The translations under genes and the position numbers were made by a program. The notes under the pieces were generated by a model. The model ran no database searches, had not been told where the DNA came from, and saw nothing but the letters and a program-made list of their open reading frames with translations. Positions 33,927 through 43,600 of a DNA stretch of 64,000 bases are shown here, one piece after another. The stretch is from a bacterium (GTDB taxonomy: Bacteria; Pseudomonadota; Gammaproteobacteria; Pseudomonadales; Moraxellaceae), in contig JAQSDB010000008.1 of the NCBI GenBank assembly GCA_029945725.1, positions 186,001-250,000 of the forward strand. The letters run 5' to 3'. Each line of letters starts with the position of its first letter. Position 1 is the first letter of the stretch.

Positions 33927-35204
33927 TTACACAGACTCCGGTTTGAAGCTGTGCATGCCATCCCTGTCTCCCGGAAGAGAAATGCCGGCTGCATAACGCC
34001 AGGCATCACGCCCCGCATGCTTGGCCTCATAAAGCGCATCATCCGCCGCACAAACCAGCTCGCCGGGAGCCACCATGGACGTATCCGGCATTGCCACCGC
34101 CACACCGATACTGATGCTGACACAGCTGCGCGCCAGGCCGGGTGCCTGTGGCAACCGGGCATCACGGAATGACTGCAGCAATCGCTCCGCCACTTGCATG
34201 GCCGCTTCCTTGCCGGTTTCCGGGAACATCAGCAGAAATTCCTCGCCACCATAACGCACGGCCAGTTCGCCGGGACGGCGCGCATGTGAAGCAATCAGGC
34301 TGGCGACCTGGCGCAGGCAATGGTCGCCAGCAACATGGCCCAAGGTATCGTTGTAATGCTTGAAGTGATCAATATCGATCATCAGCACGGCGATGGGAGT
34401 CTGCTGACGGGCTGCACGACGCCACTCTTTTTGCATCTCTTCATCAAAGTGGCGACGGTTGGCAATGCCGGTCAGGGAGTCCTGGCGCGCAAGCCGGTCG
34501 AGCTGGCCGGCATACTCTGCCGTGTGGTCATTGGCCAGCTGCAGCAGGCGCGCCTGAATGTACATTTCCCGGTCACGGCGCTCAGCGTAATAAGCGAGGT
34601 ACATGCCGAGCAGGCTGCTGCCGGTATAGGTCCGGTGCAGCAGCCCCCAGTCGACAGCTCCGCCCAGCACCAGCGCAAGCACCGTACCGGCCAGCCCCCC
34701 CAGCCAGCCAGCATAGAGGGCATGCTTGAAACGCAGGCCGACCACCCCGTAGATAATGACCATGGCATACATGATGGCCGCCTGGGTGAGCTGGCCGGCT
34801 ACCGGATCCCTGACCACGCCGGTTACGGCGACTGACAGCGCCACGGAGCCAAAGCAGCCAACTCCCGCATAAGCGGCAAACCAGTTATCCAGCAGGGAAA
34901 TACGCGACATCAGGCCGGCCAGAATAACGATCACGCCTACCCAGCCATAAAGCGAAAGCCAGCGCACCACGTCCTGCTCCGGCATGAACAGGTAAATACC
35001 GGAACTCAGCAGCAGATAAATCAGCAGGATGAAAACCGAACTGAAACGAAACGCCTTGACCGCCCGTGCGCGATGATCGCTGTCGTAGTCCAGCTCCAGC
35101 TTGCCGCCAAAATCCAGACGCCAGCCGCTGCGATGCGCATAGGCCGCAATGTCGTCCTGTTCCCCCTGCGAAAACGCCCGGAGGTTCTCTGCGCCGTTCT
35201 GCAT
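33927..35204 (-). CDS. Membrane diguanylate cyclase (GGDEF)
   Basis: A 425-residue protein. It has a cytoplasmic N-terminus, about six transmembrane helices (residues 52-205), a short coiled coil and a GGDEF domain (about 240-405) with an intact GGEEF signature (319-323). The usual inhibitory RxxD site reads RPGE (310-313), so product feedback may be weaker. The start at 35204 follows AAGGAAGAG; a longer frame to 35303 lacks a ribosome site. It is convergent with the EAL gene, an opposing enzyme next door, and would synthesise c-di-GMP in response to a membrane signal not identifiable here. Confidence 0.9.
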   Translation of the reverse strand: MQNGAENLRAFSQGEQDDIAAYAHRSGWRLDFGGKLELDYDSDHRARAVKAFRFSSVFILLIYLLLSSGIYLFMPEQDVVRWLSLYGWVGVIVILAGLMSRISLLDNWFAAYAGVGCFGSVALSVAVTGVVRDPVAGQLTQAAIMYAMVIIYGVVGLRFKHALYAGWLGGLAGTVLALVLGGAVDWGLLHRTYTGSSLLGMYLAYYAERRDREMYIQARLLQLANDHTAEYAGQLDRLARQDSLTGIANRRHFDEEMQKEWRRAARQQTPIAVLMIDIDHFKHYNDTLGHVAGDHCLRQVASLIASHARRPGELAVRYGGEEFLLMFPETGKEAAMQVAERLLQSFRDARLPQAPGLARSCVSISIGVAVAMPDTSMVAPGELVCAADDALYEAKHAGRDAWRYAAGISLPGDRDGMHSFKPESV

Positions 35205-35490
35205 CCTGCTCTTCCTTGCCAGCCAAAGGCCTGCACACGGGCTCTGCCGAGCCTGAGGGCCTGTTGGTCGGAAATGGCTGATTCCATAAACGCACACAGG
35301 CATGTGCGGCAGCTACCATTGACGCACCCGGAGAAATCAGTATGAATGCTCAGGGCTTTGTCACGAGTAGAGCATAGCGCCGGATTCCGGTGCTGCCATT
35401 TATCCCCGACAAACACATGACATTGCCATGACATCGCGGGACGCCCAGGCTTGACTGCGGCGCCGCCCCGACTCGCAAAGAGGATTTGCC

Positions 35491-36264
35491 GTGACCGTCC
35501 AGGAAAAAAAAGAACAATACGGACATATCGAGCGCAGCCCCCATCCTGAATGGGCGCAGCAATTCTGGGACGAGCTGGTCCCTCTGAAGGATCGTATTGC
35601 ACAACATCCGCTATTCCGGGAAATGGCCGGCGGTCAGCTCTCGCTGCCGAGATTCCGTCATGCCCTGCTCAACTTCTATCCACTGGTGGGCAATTTTCCG
35701 CACTACATGAGCCTGACCCTGTCCAAGGCCTATGAGGCCAATGTACCGGGCGTACTGGAGTCGCGCGACTGGCTGATCAATAACATCAAGATCGAACAGC
35801 GCCACCTTTACTGGTACCGCGACTGGGCCATGGGCTTTGGCATCAGCGCCGAGGCACTCGACAGCGTGACCCCGCCCGCTGCCATGGACGCCATCAATCA
35901 CTATCTCTGGCACATCAACCAGCGTGGCAGCATCGCCGAAGGCATTGCCGCCACCAATCTCGCCATCGAGTGGGCAACCGGCGACTGGACCGCGTCCGTA
36001 GTGCACGGCATGAAAGCCTATGCTGACCGTGGCGAGGCCGAGCTTGGCCGCCGCACTATGGCCTGGCTGCGCGCCCATGCGCATTACGATGATGCCCATC
36101 CCTATGAAGCCATGGAGCTGGTGAAACGTCTCTGTGGCCACAACAAGTCCCTGCAGGAAAAGTCTTTCGCTGCCGCCAGACGCGGCATGGAGTATTACCT
36201 GCTGGCGCTTGATGCCTGTTATGCCGCTGGCGAACCCGTCGCCAGCCAGGGAACGCAAGGCTAA
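35491..36264 (+). CDS. UndA-like non-heme diiron oxidase (TenA/PqqC-like heme-oxygenase fold), candidate fatty-acid decarboxylase
   Basis: A 257-residue all-helical protein. Candidate metal ligands are Glu102 and His105 (ExxH), Glu160 (TNLAIE), and His196-x3-Asp200-x2-His203 (HAHYDDAH). This set and its spacing agree with the diiron oxidase branch of the heme-oxygenase-like superfamily, specifically UndA of Pseudomonas, which converts medium-chain fatty acids to terminal alkenes. The flanking stretches WLINNIKIE and ATGDW are also UndA-like from memory. GTG start after AGAGGA. Monocistronic, closed by a terminator. The family is often misnamed TenA; substrate here is inferred. Confidence 0.8.
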   Translation: MTVQEKKEQYGHIERSPHPEWAQQFWDELVPLKDRIAQHPLFREMAGGQLSLPRFRHALLNFYPLVGNFPHYMSLTLSKAYEANVPGVLESRDWLINNIKIEQRHLYWYRDWAMGFGISAEALDSVTPPAAMDAINHYLWHINQRGSIAEGIAATNLAIEWATGDWTASVVHGMKAYADRGEAELGRRTMAWLRAHAHYDDAHPYEAMELVKRLCGHNKSLQEKSFAAARRGMEYYLLALDACYAAGEPVASQGTQG

Positions 36265-36302
36265 CGTTGCCGGCCCCAAAAATCCGAAGAAATCCACGCA
36301 TT

Positions 36303-36331
36303 AAAAAAGGAGCCGATGGCTCCTTTTTTAT
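36303..36331. terminator. Bidirectional terminator between the UndA-like and SDR genes
   Basis: AAAAAAGGAGCC pairs with GGCTCCTTTTTT around a 3-base GAT loop. It lies between convergent genes and can serve both strands. Confidence 0.85.
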
Positions 36332-36368
36332 TCTCCGCATTGCTTGCCTGAAAAGCCCGCTTTGGCCA

Positions 36369-37430
36369 TCAGGCCTCGGCCAGCATGCGGTGACCGCGGA
36401 AATGCTCCACCACCGCAGGGTCGGTGATATAGCCGTGCTCGACAAACCAGGCAATGGCATCGCGCAGGGTTTCTTCAATCGGACGCACCGTCATCCCCAG
36501 CTCATGCCGTGCTTTCGAGGCATCGGCAATCAGACCCTTCTTGGTGATGTCGAGCTCCACCGGCGTGGTGAACGGCGCTTTTTTCGTGATACTCGCCAGT
36601 GCTGTCAGTAACCACGCTGCCGGCTTCAGGGCGTCCGGCGGCAATACGATCAGGGATCGCTTGAGGCCGGTGATGCGCAACGCTCGGCGCACAATGTCTT
36701 CGTGCGTGTAGTTCTCGCCACCGAGAATGTAACTCTCGCCGGTACGGCCCTTTTCCAGCGCCAGCACATGACCCATGGCGCAATCACGCACATCGACATA
36801 ATTGGCCTCGGTAGCCAGCGCGATGGCTACCGGCGTACGGAAAAGCTCGGTGATGATTTTTCCGGTGGGTGTCGGACCGACATCACCGGGCCCGACCGGC
36901 GCGGCAGGGCACACAATAACGACATCCAGACCCTTGCGTGCATAACGCTCGGCCAGCTTGTGCGATTCGTATTTGGTGCGGCTGTAATGCGAATTACCGA
37001 GTGCAAAGGTTGAACGTTCATTGCATGCGGTATCCAGACCCTGCCCGGCAAACACGGCAAAGGAGCTGGTGTAGACCACGCGCTTTACACCCTGCTGCAG
37101 GCACTCCTCCAGCACCAGGCGCGAGCCGTCGACATTGACCCTGTCCATCAGGCCCATGTCGGGCAGCCAGAGCGCATAAATCGCGGCGAGATGAAACACC
37201 ACATCACAGCCGGCAACGGCACGCTTGATGTCCTGTGGATTCAGCAGATCACCCGCCACCAGTTCAAGGCCCTGCACACCGTTCAGGTTGAGCAGGTTCT
37301 CTCTGGGCAGATGCAGCACCCGCACGCGTGCCTCGGGATAACGACGGCGCAGCAACTTGACCACATTGGAGCCGATAAAGCCGGCACCGCCGGTCACAAG
37401 AATCTGCTGGGGGGAAGAGGAAAGCGGCAT
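36369..37430 (-). CDS. NAD-dependent epimerase/dehydratase (extended SDR; HpnA- or OleD-like)
   Basis: A 353-residue extended short-chain dehydrogenase/reductase. The NAD(P)-binding motif GGAGFIG (about residues 13-19) starts the Rossmann fold. The catalytic pair is in the YSRTK motif (YxxxK, about 150), with an upstream Ser in YTSSFAVF. The closest remembered types are the hopanoid-associated HpnA group and dihydroflavonol-reductase-like enzymes. No hopanoid or olefin (ole) genes are nearby, so substrate is unknown. The ATG at 37430 is adopted; a GTG at 37466 is in frame and neither has a strong ribosome site. Confidence 0.85.
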   Translation of the reverse strand: MPLSSSPQQILVTGGAGFIGSNVVKLLRRRYPEARVRVLHLPRENLLNLNGVQGLELVAGDLLNPQDIKRAVAGCDVVFHLAAIYALWLPDMGLMDRVNVDGSRLVLEECLQQGVKRVVYTSSFAVFAGQGLDTACNERSTFALGNSHYSRTKYESHKLAERYARKGLDVVIVCPAAPVGPGDVGPTPTGKIITELFRTPVAIALATEANYVDVRDCAMGHVLALEKGRTGESYILGGENYTHEDIVRRALRITGLKRSLIVLPPDALKPAAWLLTALASITKKAPFTTPVELDITKKGLIADASKARHELGMTVRPIEETLRDAIAWFVEHGYITDPAVVEHFRGHRMLAEA

Positions 37431-37573
37431 AGAAGTATTCCGGTTCTTTTTTGACTTTATGGTCACGGAACTTACCTTATGTCCCTCCGTCTGGGTAGGG
37501 GGGCCATGATCCGGGGCTGCCCCGGCAGACGGAAGGGGAAGGCAGACTCAGCCGCTACACGGCATCAAAACGG

Positions 37574-37972
37574 TTACGGCACGCCCGCCTCGTACTGCGG
37601 CAAGCCATCGAGAATATCGAACCACTCGGCATGACTGCTCGCATAAATATGGGCGCTCGGACGCGCTGCAACAGGCGTATCCAGGCTGCCGATGCGCAGA
37701 CGCAAGATACCGGGCTTGCCCGTGAAACGACTGAAAACCGGAGAGCCGCAGTTGCTGCAGAACGCCCGAAACTTTCCGGCGGAAGATTCATACTCCCGCA
37801 ACGTTTCCTTTCCGGACAAAAGACTGAATCCGGATTCGTTAATGGGCGAGTTCGTGGCAAAGGCCGTTCCCTGCGCCTTGCGGCAACGCGAGCAATGGCA
37901 ACAGACAATGGGGCCGAGTTCGCCGCGATATTCGTATTTCACGCTGCCGCAAAGGCAACTACCCGTGAGCAT
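37574..37972 (-). CDS. GFA family (glutathione-dependent formaldehyde-activating-like) zinc protein
   Basis: A 132-residue cytoplasmic protein with the zinc-binding cysteines of the GFA/CENP-V fold: CLCG (about 6-9), CCHCSRC (about 24-30) and CSNCG (about 71-75). The family was named for formaldehyde-glutathione adduct formation, but most members have no proven reaction. The start at 37972 gives the normal length; an in-frame codon at 38020 would add an atypical Arg-rich extension. No formaldehyde dehydrogenase gene is adjacent. Confidence 0.87.
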   Translation of the reverse strand: MLTGSCLCGSVKYEYRGELGPIVCCHCSRCRKAQGTAFATNSPINESGFSLLSGKETLREYESSAGKFRAFCSNCGSPVFSRFTGKPGILRLRIGSLDTPVAARPSAHIYASSHAEWFDILDGLPQYEAGVP

Positions 37973-38080
37973 GGCGCTCTCCCGTTCTGTACACAGGGCT
38001 CTTTGTGCCCGCAAAACCACTTCGACCGGAAATCATTTCACCGCAGGGTGGTGGAATAACGCCCCAGCCTCCCGCACCGG

Positions 38081-38725
38081 TCAGCCAAACTTCTTGTCGG
38101 CCACAAAAGGATTGGTGCGCCGCTCATGCCCTATCGTGGACATGGGGCCGTGACCGGGAATGAACTGCACATCGTCACCCAGAGTAAACAATTGCTCGCG
38201 GATGGAACGGACCAGCGTCTCGTGATCACCCATGGGGAAATCGCTGCGGCCGATGGAGCCGGCAAAAAGCACATCGCCCACTATTGCCAGCTTTGCTTTT
38301 GGCTCAAAGAACACCACATGACCCGGTGTATGCCCGGGACAATGCCGCACTTCCAGCACCAGATTGCCGATTTTTACCGTGTCGCCCTGATGCAGCCAGC
38401 GCGTGGGCACGAACGTGCGTGAAGGCTTGAAACCGAACATGCTCGCCTGCATGGCAAGACGATCGATCCAGAACTGGTCGCCTTCATGCGGGCCGACAAT
38501 GGGCAGGCCTTCCTGCTCGGCAAAATCAGCCGCGGCGCCGGCATGATCGATATGCGCATGCGTCAGCAGAATCTGCTTAACCGTGACGCCAGCACTGGCA
38601 ATGGCGGCGCGGATACGGTCAAGATCGCCACCCGGATCCACCACAGCGGCCTCCATGGTCTCTGCGCACCAGTGCAGGGAACAGTTCTGCTCATAAGGAG
38701 TAACGGGAATGATGCGGTAGGGCAT
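38081..38725 (-). CDS. Metallo-beta-lactamase-fold hydrolase, YcbL / glyoxalase II-like
   Basis: A 214-residue cytoplasmic hydrolase with a binuclear metal site: THAHIDHAG (HxHxDH, about 55-63), a second His in GHTPGH (about 131-136), Asp in VGDVLF and His in PGHGPMS. The compact length without the glyoxalase II C-terminal helical domain matches the YcbL group, which hydrolyses S-lactoylglutathione weakly. It lies about 110 bp from the GFA gene on the same strand. Both families touch glutathione thioesters or adducts, a loose link only. Confidence 0.88.
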   Translation of the reverse strand: MPYRIIPVTPYEQNCSLHWCAETMEAAVVDPGGDLDRIRAAIASAGVTVKQILLTHAHIDHAGAAADFAEQEGLPIVGPHEGDQFWIDRLAMQASMFGFKPSRTFVPTRWLHQGDTVKIGNLVLEVRHCPGHTPGHVVFFEPKAKLAIVGDVLFAGSIGRSDFPMGDHETLVRSIREQLFTLGDDVQFIPGHGPMSTIGHERRTNPFVADKKFG

Positions 38726-38860
38726 GGCGGGCTCGATGGCAAAAGGCAGGCGTAATGATTATGCCCTGTGACGCCGCCCGACAAAACGCTGCTTTTGTCT
38801 TGACCACCGCCTGCAGGCACTTTTTACTGCCAGCACAAACAGGACAATAACAAGAACCCC

Positions 38861-40069
38861 ATGCGCACACGCCCGTTTCTCTTCACCGCTCTGGCACTGC
38901 TCACTATTGCCGTCGCCCTGTTTGTCACCCGCCCCTGGTCGCCCTGGTCACCCTGGAAGATGAACAGACTCTTCAGCCCTGCGGTGCGCGTGGAAAACTT
39001 CCGGCACATGGACCGCATCTTTCCGTCACGGCCCCTGCACAAAAGCACGCAGCCCTTTGTCTTTGACGAACACCCGGGCAAGTTGCCCGGGCACTATGTT
39101 TTCGACGGCAAGATCCGCCAGACAGAAGACTTCATGCAAAAGACCACCACTACCGGCCTGCTGGTACTGGAGAATGGCGTGATCGTGCATGAGGAATACC
39201 GGCTGGGCGCCGCCTCAAGCTCCACACTCACCTCCTGGTCCATGGCCAAAAGCGTGGTGGCCACGCTGACAGGCATCGCCATCAAGGAAGGAAAAATAAA
39301 CTCGCTGGATGACCAGGCGGAAAAATACATTCCTGAACTGAAAGGCAAAGCCTATGGCAAGGCAACGGTAAGGGATCTGCTGCGCATGGCCAGTGGCGTT
39401 AAGTTCAATGAAACCTATGCGGACAAAACGTCCGATATCAACCTGCTTTTTTACAAGGTTTTCCTGCTGGGCATCCCCATCGACGAGGCCGTTAAAAACC
39501 TGCCGGCCGAAGACAAACCCGGCACCCGCTTTCATTACAAAAGCGTGGACTCACAGGTACTGGCCTGGGTACTGCGCCGTGCCACGGGTACATCGGTGGT
39601 CGACTACGCACAGAAAAAACTCTGGCAGCCGCTTGGCATGCAGGACGATGCTTTCTGGAACCTCGACCGGCCCGGGGGCAATGAGCTGGCCTATTGCTGC
39701 CTGAATGCCACACTGCGGGATTACGCCAAACTCGGACAGCTTTATCTGCAGCAAGGGCAATGGCAGGGCAGGCAGCTCCTGCCGGAGGACTGGATAAAAG
39801 AAAGCACGCAGCGCCCCGAACCCTGGCTGGCCGCCGGCCATGGCTATGCCGAGCGCGGTTATGGCTATCACTGGTGGGTACCGAAAAGCCCCGATCAGGA
39901 GTTTTTCGCCAACGGTGTCTGGGGGCAAACCATTTTTGTCGACCAGAAACGCCATATTGTCATCGTTAAAACCAGCGTGGATCCCGATTTCAAAACCCAC
40001 ACCGCAGAGATGATCGCGTTTATGCGAGGCATTGCAGCCGGTGCTTCTGCCGGGAGTGCTGCGCACTAG
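38861..40069 (+). CDS. Serine hydrolase of the beta-lactamase (class C/esterase) fold, membrane-anchored
   Basis: A 402-residue protein. An N-terminal hydrophobic helix (about 7-25) is either a signal anchor or uncleaved signal. The catalytic fold carries the nucleophile motif SMAKSVV (SxxK, about residue 125). A YxS/N-type motif follows in FHYKSVDSQ. An HTA-like stretch stands near the C-terminus (KTHTAEM). The arrangement resembles 6-aminohexanoate-dimer hydrolases and related esterases rather than true AmpC. It should act in the periplasm on an amide or ester. It stands alone, with a 535-bp gap after it. Confidence 0.87.
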   Translation: MRTRPFLFTALALLTIAVALFVTRPWSPWSPWKMNRLFSPAVRVENFRHMDRIFPSRPLHKSTQPFVFDEHPGKLPGHYVFDGKIRQTEDFMQKTTTTGLLVLENGVIVHEEYRLGAASSSTLTSWSMAKSVVATLTGIAIKEGKINSLDDQAEKYIPELKGKAYGKATVRDLLRMASGVKFNETYADKTSDINLLFYKVFLLGIPIDEAVKNLPAEDKPGTRFHYKSVDSQVLAWVLRRATGTSVVDYAQKKLWQPLGMQDDAFWNLDRPGGNELAYCCLNATLRDYAKLGQLYLQQGQWQGRQLLPEDWIKESTQRPEPWLAAGHGYAERGYGYHWWVPKSPDQEFFANGVWGQTIFVDQKRHIVIVKTSVDPDFKTHTAEMIAFMRGIAAGASAGSAAH

Positions 40070-40604
40070 TTTCAGACAGGAACCCGATCAATATCCGCTG
40101 CTATCCGTCTGCTTCACCCGGGTGTTCTTGCGCCGGCCAACCATCATTCCGGGTTGACCACCTTGATCCCGGGCCATGATCACCGCCATACCGGATAACC
40201 CGTTTGTTTCTTGCAACGGGGTCCTGGCATGTCTGCCTGAAAAAACCTGACATGCCCTCCCTCTGCAAAAGACACTGACACGATGGCCGCTGGCGGAAGG
40301 GTTTATTGATCCACTACAGGCGCAGTGATGGCCCGTTTCCGGAGACTGCCGCGGCAAGGAGGTGACAGCACTCCTTCAGGGCATATCCGTAGTTACCGAT
40401 ATTGCGCGCCCCAACCCGGTCAGCTACACATACAGGCACGAATCCGGCAGCAAGCCAGTCAATAATACATACCGCGCTAAAGCCTCCCTTCATCGACTTA
40501 TAACGCGGCCTTATCGAAGTAGTACCCGTCCTGTCTGCCCTGACTCAAACTGACCACTATGCTTTCAGCGGCATCAGCAAGACTCATTCCTTGAAAGCCA
40601 ACGC
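40070..40604. other. 535-bp region with no recognised gene, upstream of the HD-GYP sensor
   Basis: No open frame here is convincing: a leftward frame (40088-40357) and a rightward frame (40362-40553) have unusual composition and no family resemblance. An 8-bp inverted repeat (GGCATGTC at 40226-40233 with GACATGCC at 40249-40256) is visible. An AAGGAGGTGA block near 40356-40365 resembles a strong ribosome site but leads only to a 63-codon frame. The stretch 40430-40560 is lower in G+C than its surroundings. It could hold the HD-GYP promoter or a decayed gene. Confidence 0.4.
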
Positions 40605-43600
40605 ATGGAACCAACAAACGACACGCCAATTCATGGAAAGAATTGCCCTATGAAGTCACCCGATACCGGATCGTCACTCGAGGCGCCTCCCCTCCCGCCC
40701 GTCGCGATGTCGGCTCCCGCCATGTGGACGTTGGCTCCCCCGCTGGCCCTGATCGGTCTGACCCTGCTGGCCGGTGCCGGTCACTTTCCGCTGTTTCACA
40801 CTCTGGCCGAATTGTTATCAACCTCCATCGCCATGACAGCGTTCCTGATCGCAGCGACAACACGGCTGCTGACCAGAAGCCAGTTTGTCGTCTGGATCGT
40901 TATCGGCCTGGGCTGGAGCTCACTGCTGGACTTCGGACATTTCCTAATACTCCAGGAGATGACACTGACGCCCGCCGAAAGCACCAACCTTGCGGCGCAA
41001 CTATGGCTTGTCGCTCGTTTCATGCAGGCCATGGCCTTTATCTCCGCCCCCCTGCTGCTGCGCTACCGAGTCCACATCAGCTTCATGCATCTCTGCTTCG
41101 GACTGGCAGCAGCAGCAGGTGCTGGCCTGATCGCCACTGGCCATTTTCCGCAGGGCTATGCCGAAGGACAGGGCCCGACAACCTTCAATACCCGAAGCGG
41201 ATACCTGCTCATCCTCATTCTGGTCAGCACACTGGTTTTATTCTGGCGGGATCGGCGAATGCTGGCGCCCAGCCTCTACTGGAGCCTGGGCACCACACTG
41301 CTATCAATGATACTTGCCGAGTGCGCACTCATTTATGTCAATGTTTATGAGTCGGCAAACCTGGTTGCCCATGTGCTCAAGATCGTCAGCGCCTGGTTCA
41401 TTTACATAGCACTGATCCAGAACACCCTGCGCGACCCCTTCGTCACCATATCCCGCGCCGCCAACAGCTACGATGCGGTGCCTTTCCCCACGATCATTAC
41501 TCAGGCTGATGGCCTGATCTGCCAGGTCAACCTTGCCGCAGCGCATTTTGCCGGCATACCGGCAACGCATCTCATTGGTCGCCGCAATCATGATGTGTTT
41601 CACAATGCCGCTACGCCCCGTGAGGATTGCCCCGTGTGCGCCATCGCTCAGCACGAAACGCGCTCAGTGGAAGGCATCGAGATCCGAAAGGGGCAGGCAA
41701 CGTACGAACACAGCGTGGCTCCTGTTGCGGGAGCGCCTGCAGATGCCCTCCTTGTCGAGGTCATTCGCGACGTCACCGAGCAACGAAGACTGGGATACCT
41801 CTATGAAATGCTCAGTGCGGTTAACCGCGCCATCTTCAACTGCCGCAGTACCGACGGCCTGGTCTCCTCGCTGTACGACATCCTTGTGGGCCGCAGCGCA
41901 TTTTCGATGCTGGTGATTGCCAAAACCGCAACAGGCACCATGCCACTCCATGTTGTGCGCTCATATGGCATCTCTGCTGTTGGCCTGAGCAAACTGGAGC
42001 GGAGCCTTGCAGACAGCCGTAGCGGTTTCGCGAAAGTGTTTCCCGAACTCCGCAAAGGCGAACTGGTGTATGGCGTGCTGTCGACCGACAGCATAGAGGA
42101 TGAATGGCAGGCCTTTCAGTATGCCGAAGGCATCAGGGCCAGGGCGATCATGCCCCTGCTCTGCGACGGGGAGTTGTGTGGTGTGGTCGGGCTTTATGCC
42201 GACAGCCCGAATGCATTTGACGCCGCGGAACTGCGCCTGCTCAACGAAATGGCAGCCGACATGACGCTGGCACTCAATGCACTGACCGCCGAAGAAAACC
42301 GTCAGGCTGCTGAAAAAAGGGCCGGCCTGTCCGAAGCCCGCTTCAGTGAAGTGTTCGAAGCAGCTCCGATCCCCATGCAGATTGTATCGCTGGCAACAGG
42401 AGAAAACCGCACGATCAACGCAGCACACCAGCAGTGGCTGGGCTACGCCCCTGAGGAAATCCGGCGCGAGGAGGACTGGCTTGAGCGGGTTTTTGAGGAC
42501 CCAAAATTGCGGCATATGGCGCAGGAATCATGGTGGCAAGACTGCGCGGAAGCAAAAACCATTCCCGCCTCCCAAGGGAAAACCTCGCCGGAACTCACAC
42601 TGCGCTGCAAGGATGGCAGTCATCGTATTGGCCGCGGCACGATGATGCTGATGGGCGATGAAGCCATCATTGCCTGGATTGACCTGACCGACATGCACAA
42701 CAATGAAGTGGCGTTGCGTGAGAGTGAACAACGCTTCCGCAGCATGATTGAGCAGTCCGTCTCCGGAATCTACGTGCATCACAACGCAAAATTCCAGTAC
42801 GTTAATCCGCGTTTCTGCGAAATCATGGGCCGGAGCAAAGCAGAGCTGATCAATCACGACCTGATGGATTTTGCCCTGCCCACTCCAGAAAACCTCAAGA
42901 GCATTAATGATGGCTGGGAACAGTTGAAGGCTGGTGCGCACAATACCGCCTATTCAATTCAGGTTTGCCGCAAGGACGGCACGGTGATCGAGCTTGGCAT
43001 AAACGCCGCACCGATCGTCTGGAGCGATCTGCCCTCGACGATCTCGATGGCGGCAGACATTACCGAGCGCAAGCGCGCAGAGGCGCAGATTGCAAGCTAT
43101 GTGCTTCAGCTTGAAGCCTCAATGAAAGGAACGCTGCAGGCCGTGTCCAACATGGTGGAGCTGCGCGATCCCTACACCGCCGGACATGAACGTCGCGTCG
43201 GACTGATCGCTTCTGCCATCGGGTGCAAGCTGGGGTGGAATACGGAGCGCTGCGCAGCCATTGAAATGATCGGTCTGGTACACGATATCGGCAAGATCGC
43301 CATACCCGCAGAGATCCTCTCCAAACCCTCACGCCTGTCGGAAATGGAAATGGCACTGGTCAGGGGGCATGTGCAGGCAGGCTATGACATCCTGCGTGAG
43401 GTGCCGTTCCCCACGCCGGTGGCAGAAATCATTTACCAGCACCACGAACGCATGGATGGCAGCGGTTATCCGCGCGGCCTCAAGGGGGAGGAAATCCTGA
43501 TCGAGGCGCGCGTGCTGGCCATTGCCGACGTGCTCGAATCAATGTCATCGCACCGTCCCTACCGCGCGGCCCTCGGGATACATGCCGCCATCGCCGAACT

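Noticed and set aside
40088-40357. An 89-codon minus-strand frame in the 535-bp gap
   Set aside because: No ribosome site, no family resemblance and unusual composition; kept only as part of the non-coding region note.
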